Positions 7,205-7,926 of a DNA stretch of 7,926 bases are shown piece after piece. Source of the DNA: DATDGX01 sp036521875 (GTDB taxonomy: Bacteria > Desulfobacterota > Binatia > Binatales > Binataceae). A model generated the notes under the pieces. It was given only the letters and a program-made list of their open reading frames with translations, was not told the DNA's origin and searched no databases. The stretch spans positions 1 through 7,926 of the forward strand of contig DATDGX010000243.1 of the NCBI GenBank assembly GCA_036521875.1. Reading direction: 5' to 3'. A program made the translations under genes and the position numbers. Numbering within the stretch: the first letter of the stretch is position 1; the number at the start of each line of letters is the position of its first letter.

Positions 7205-7735
7205 TCAGGTTCCGGCAAGCCACAAGCCTAGCACGAGCGCCAGGCCGCCGAGCGCGACGATCGCCCCCTCCGACTTCATCATTCCGTTTATTGCGTTCGC
7301 GACCGCGTCGCGCGGCGCATCTCCGGGCGGCGCTGCGCCGCCCGGAGATGCGCCGCGCGGATGCTCGAGCGCCGCGCGAACCGCGGCGCTGGTCCGCGAT
7401 GCCGCGGCCAGCGCCGCCGCCATCGCGATGAACAGCACGACCTTCGCCGCCAGGATGGCGCCGAAGGCCATCGAGAAGTGAAATCTTCGCGCGATACCCG
7501 CGAGCGTGAAGTTCAGCGCGCCGGTCACCAGCAACAACCCCGCCGCGCCGACGCTCAGCGCGACGATTCGCGGCGCGACGCGCGCCGCGAAATCGCACTG
7601 CTCGTCGCTGCCCGCCGCAAGCGCGAGCGCCGCGATCACGAAGCACGCCGCCGCGCCGATCCAGACCGCTCCGCTGAGCACGTGAAGCCAGAGAATCACC
7701 GTGCGCGCCGTCACGCGCACGAGAGTAGCGCGCAT
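7205..7735 (-). CDS. Four-helix integral membrane protein, CopD-like
   Basis: Integral membrane protein of 176 aa from the ATG at 7735. Predicted helices lie at about 11-42, 55-80, 88-112 and 155-174. The first helix carries WLHVLSGAVWIG (16-27), a signature seen in CopD-like and related uncharacterised membrane proteins with an in-membrane histidine. A second histidine is at 86 (RFHFSM), followed by FGAILAAKVVLFIAMAAA, again like the CopD pattern. A role in heme or metal transfer is only suggested by these histidines; I would not assign copper export. A further in-frame GTG at 7777 would add 14 Arg-rich residues, but the DNA there is hairpin-rich spacer, so the ATG is preferred; neither has a clear ribosome site. 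The loop between helices 3 and 4 (residues 126-143, PRGASPGGAAPPGDAPRD) is encoded by a perfect 51-bp palindrome. First gene of the pair with the MBL hydrolase. Confidence 0.75.
   Translation of the reverse strand: MRATLVRVTARTVILWLHVLSGAVWIGAAACFVIAALALAAGSDEQCDFAARVAPRIVALSVGAAGLLLVTGALNFTLAGIARRFHFSMAFGAILAAKVVLFIAMAAALAAASRTSAAVRAALEHPRGASPGGAAPPGDAPRDAVANAINGMMKSEGAIVALGGLALVLGLWLAGT
7309..7359. repeat. Perfect 51-bp palindrome inside membrane-protein gene
   Basis: Arms 7309-7333 and 7335-7359 are exact reverse complements over 25 bases, with the single base T at 7334 as centre; pairing stops abruptly on both outer sides. The core is CTCCGGGCGGCGC then its complement. The length is a multiple of three, and it is read in frame as residues 126-143 of the membrane protein without a stop, between predicted helices 3 and 4. 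There is no T tract, so it is not an intrinsic terminator. It resembles small palindromic elements that insert in genes, such as Rickettsia palindromic elements, in behaviour rather than in sequence. Confidence 0.9.
7368..7390. repeat. Second inverted repeat next to the palindrome
   Basis: AGCGCCGCG (7368-7376) and CGCGGCGCT (7382-7390) are perfect 9-base arms around a 5-nt loop CGAAC. It starts nine bases after the 51-bp palindrome, in the same gene. A third, looser pair, CGCGATG (7395-7401) with CATCGCG (7421-7427), follows. High GC makes short arms like these easier to find by chance. Confidence 0.6.
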
Positions 7736-7776
7736 CGCGCCGCGATGGCATCCGCGCCGCGCGCCGCTTCGCGGCA

Positions 7777-7834
7777 CCGGCGCAAAAAAAAGCCGGCCGG
7801 TTGCTGGCGCCGGCGCAAAAAAACCGCCGGCCGG
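7777..7834. repeat. Tandem direct repeat carrying A tracts
   Basis: CCGGCGCAAAAAAA occurs exactly at 7777-7790 and 7810-7823, 33 bases apart, and each copy is followed within three bases by CCGGCCGG (7793-7800 and 7827-7834, with one base of slip). The two units look like a duplication of a terminator-type module. On the minus strand the A tracts read as U tracts. Confidence 0.75.
7784..7814 (-). terminator. Second intrinsic terminator-like hairpin
   Basis: Read on the minus strand, GCCGGC (7814 to 7809) pairs with GCCGGC (7797 to 7792) around an 11-nt loop, followed by eight U (7791 to 7784). It is shorter than the neighbouring stem and probably acts as a backup to it, stopping transcripts from the gene at the right edge before the membrane-protein gene. 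Confidence 0.6.
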
Positions 7835-7855
7835 GCGTCAGCGCCCGACCGGCGG
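7817..7855 (-). terminator. Strong intrinsic terminator, minus strand
   Basis: On the minus strand a 14-bp stem (7855 to 7842 against 7837 to 7824) closes a 4-nt loop and is followed at once by seven U (7823 to 7817). The one non-Watson-Crick position is C-A on the plus strand but G-U in minus-strand RNA, so the stem is unbroken only in that direction. This supports a minus-strand terminator for the gene ending at 7907. Confidence 0.82.
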
Positions 7856-7906
7856 GGATACCGGCGGGACGCCTCGAGCTTCCGCAGGCGCCCGCTTTGT
7901 ATGTGT

Positions 7907-7926
7907 TTACTCCTCCGGCAGCAGCT
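7907..7926 (-). CDS. C-terminal end of an upstream gene (partial)
   Basis: On the minus strand the window opens with codons reading LLPEE then TAA (stop at 7907-7909). The placement of two intrinsic terminators 50-120 bases downstream on the same strand supports a gene ending here. Five residues are too few to name it. A small GC hairpin (7867-7874 with 7886-7893, one U-G pair in minus RNA) lies just after the stop. Confidence 0.4.

Noticed and set aside
6546..7481. 311-codon plus-strand frame opposite the MBL hydrolase and membrane protein
   Set aside because: The minus strand carries complete metal-binding motifs and transmembrane helices; the plus frame has no recognisable features.
7733..7747. 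Inverted repeat CATCGCG-C-CGCGATG over the membrane-protein start codon
   Set aside because: Seven-base arms of this kind are expected in such GC-rich DNA; not enough to claim start-codon control.
1..7926. tRNA, rRNA, CRISPR array, transposase or phage genes
   Set aside because: I saw no clover-leaf gene, no regularly spaced repeats and no mobile-element protein in any frame.

Overview
The window is a compact, high-GC bacterial chromosomal segment. The core genes have full-length, well-preserved protein motifs, and nothing points to a phage, plasmid or insertion sequence. The organism looks like a Gram-negative-type or environmental, possibly uncultured lineage. I cannot name the phylum from sequence alone; the GC-rich genes and a PrkA/YhbH/SpoVR operon would fit deltaproteobacterial, acidobacterial, Binatota-like or similar groups, and this is an inference only.

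Layout, left to right. (1) 2-661, plus strand: the 3' part of an unrecognised gene, open to the left edge. (2) 707-1195, minus: a small unrecognised mostly helical protein, convergent with the first; the two stop codons are the ends of a 7-bp inverted repeat. (3) 1268-6026, minus: the central operon prkA - yhbH - spoVR, transcribed right to left, with a 14-nt gap between the first two genes and a 4-nt ATGA overlap between the last two. (4) 6027-6320: leader and promoter region of prkA, with a perfect TATAAT box, a strong Shine-Dalgarno, and a repeated TTAAGGACG motif. (5) 6321-7735, minus: a two-gene unit of a four-helix membrane protein (upstream) and a metallo-beta-lactamase-fold hydrolase (downstream). 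(6) 7736-7906: a hairpin-rich spacer holding tandem intrinsic terminators for a minus-strand gene whose last codons are at the right edge.

The central operon encodes a AAA+ type PrkA protein (annotated as serine kinase, reported as ATP-dependent protease in Bacillus), a von Willebrand A-like DUF444 protein and a SpoVR protein. The DUF444 protein resembles Bacillus YhbH more than E. coli YeaH. This trio is widespread and linked to starvation, stationary phase or sporulation. A AAA+ motor paired with a metal-site (MIDAS) adaptor is a recurring arrangement, so the three products probably act together.

The most unusual DNA feature is a perfect 51-bp palindrome (25-bp arms, one central base) at 7309-7359. 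It lies in frame inside the membrane-protein gene, exactly in a loop between predicted helices 3 and 4, and looks like a small palindromic element tolerated within a coding sequence. Two other points merit attention: paired CxxC motifs near the middle and the extreme C-terminus of PrkA, and the repeated motifs around the prkA promoter and ribosome site.
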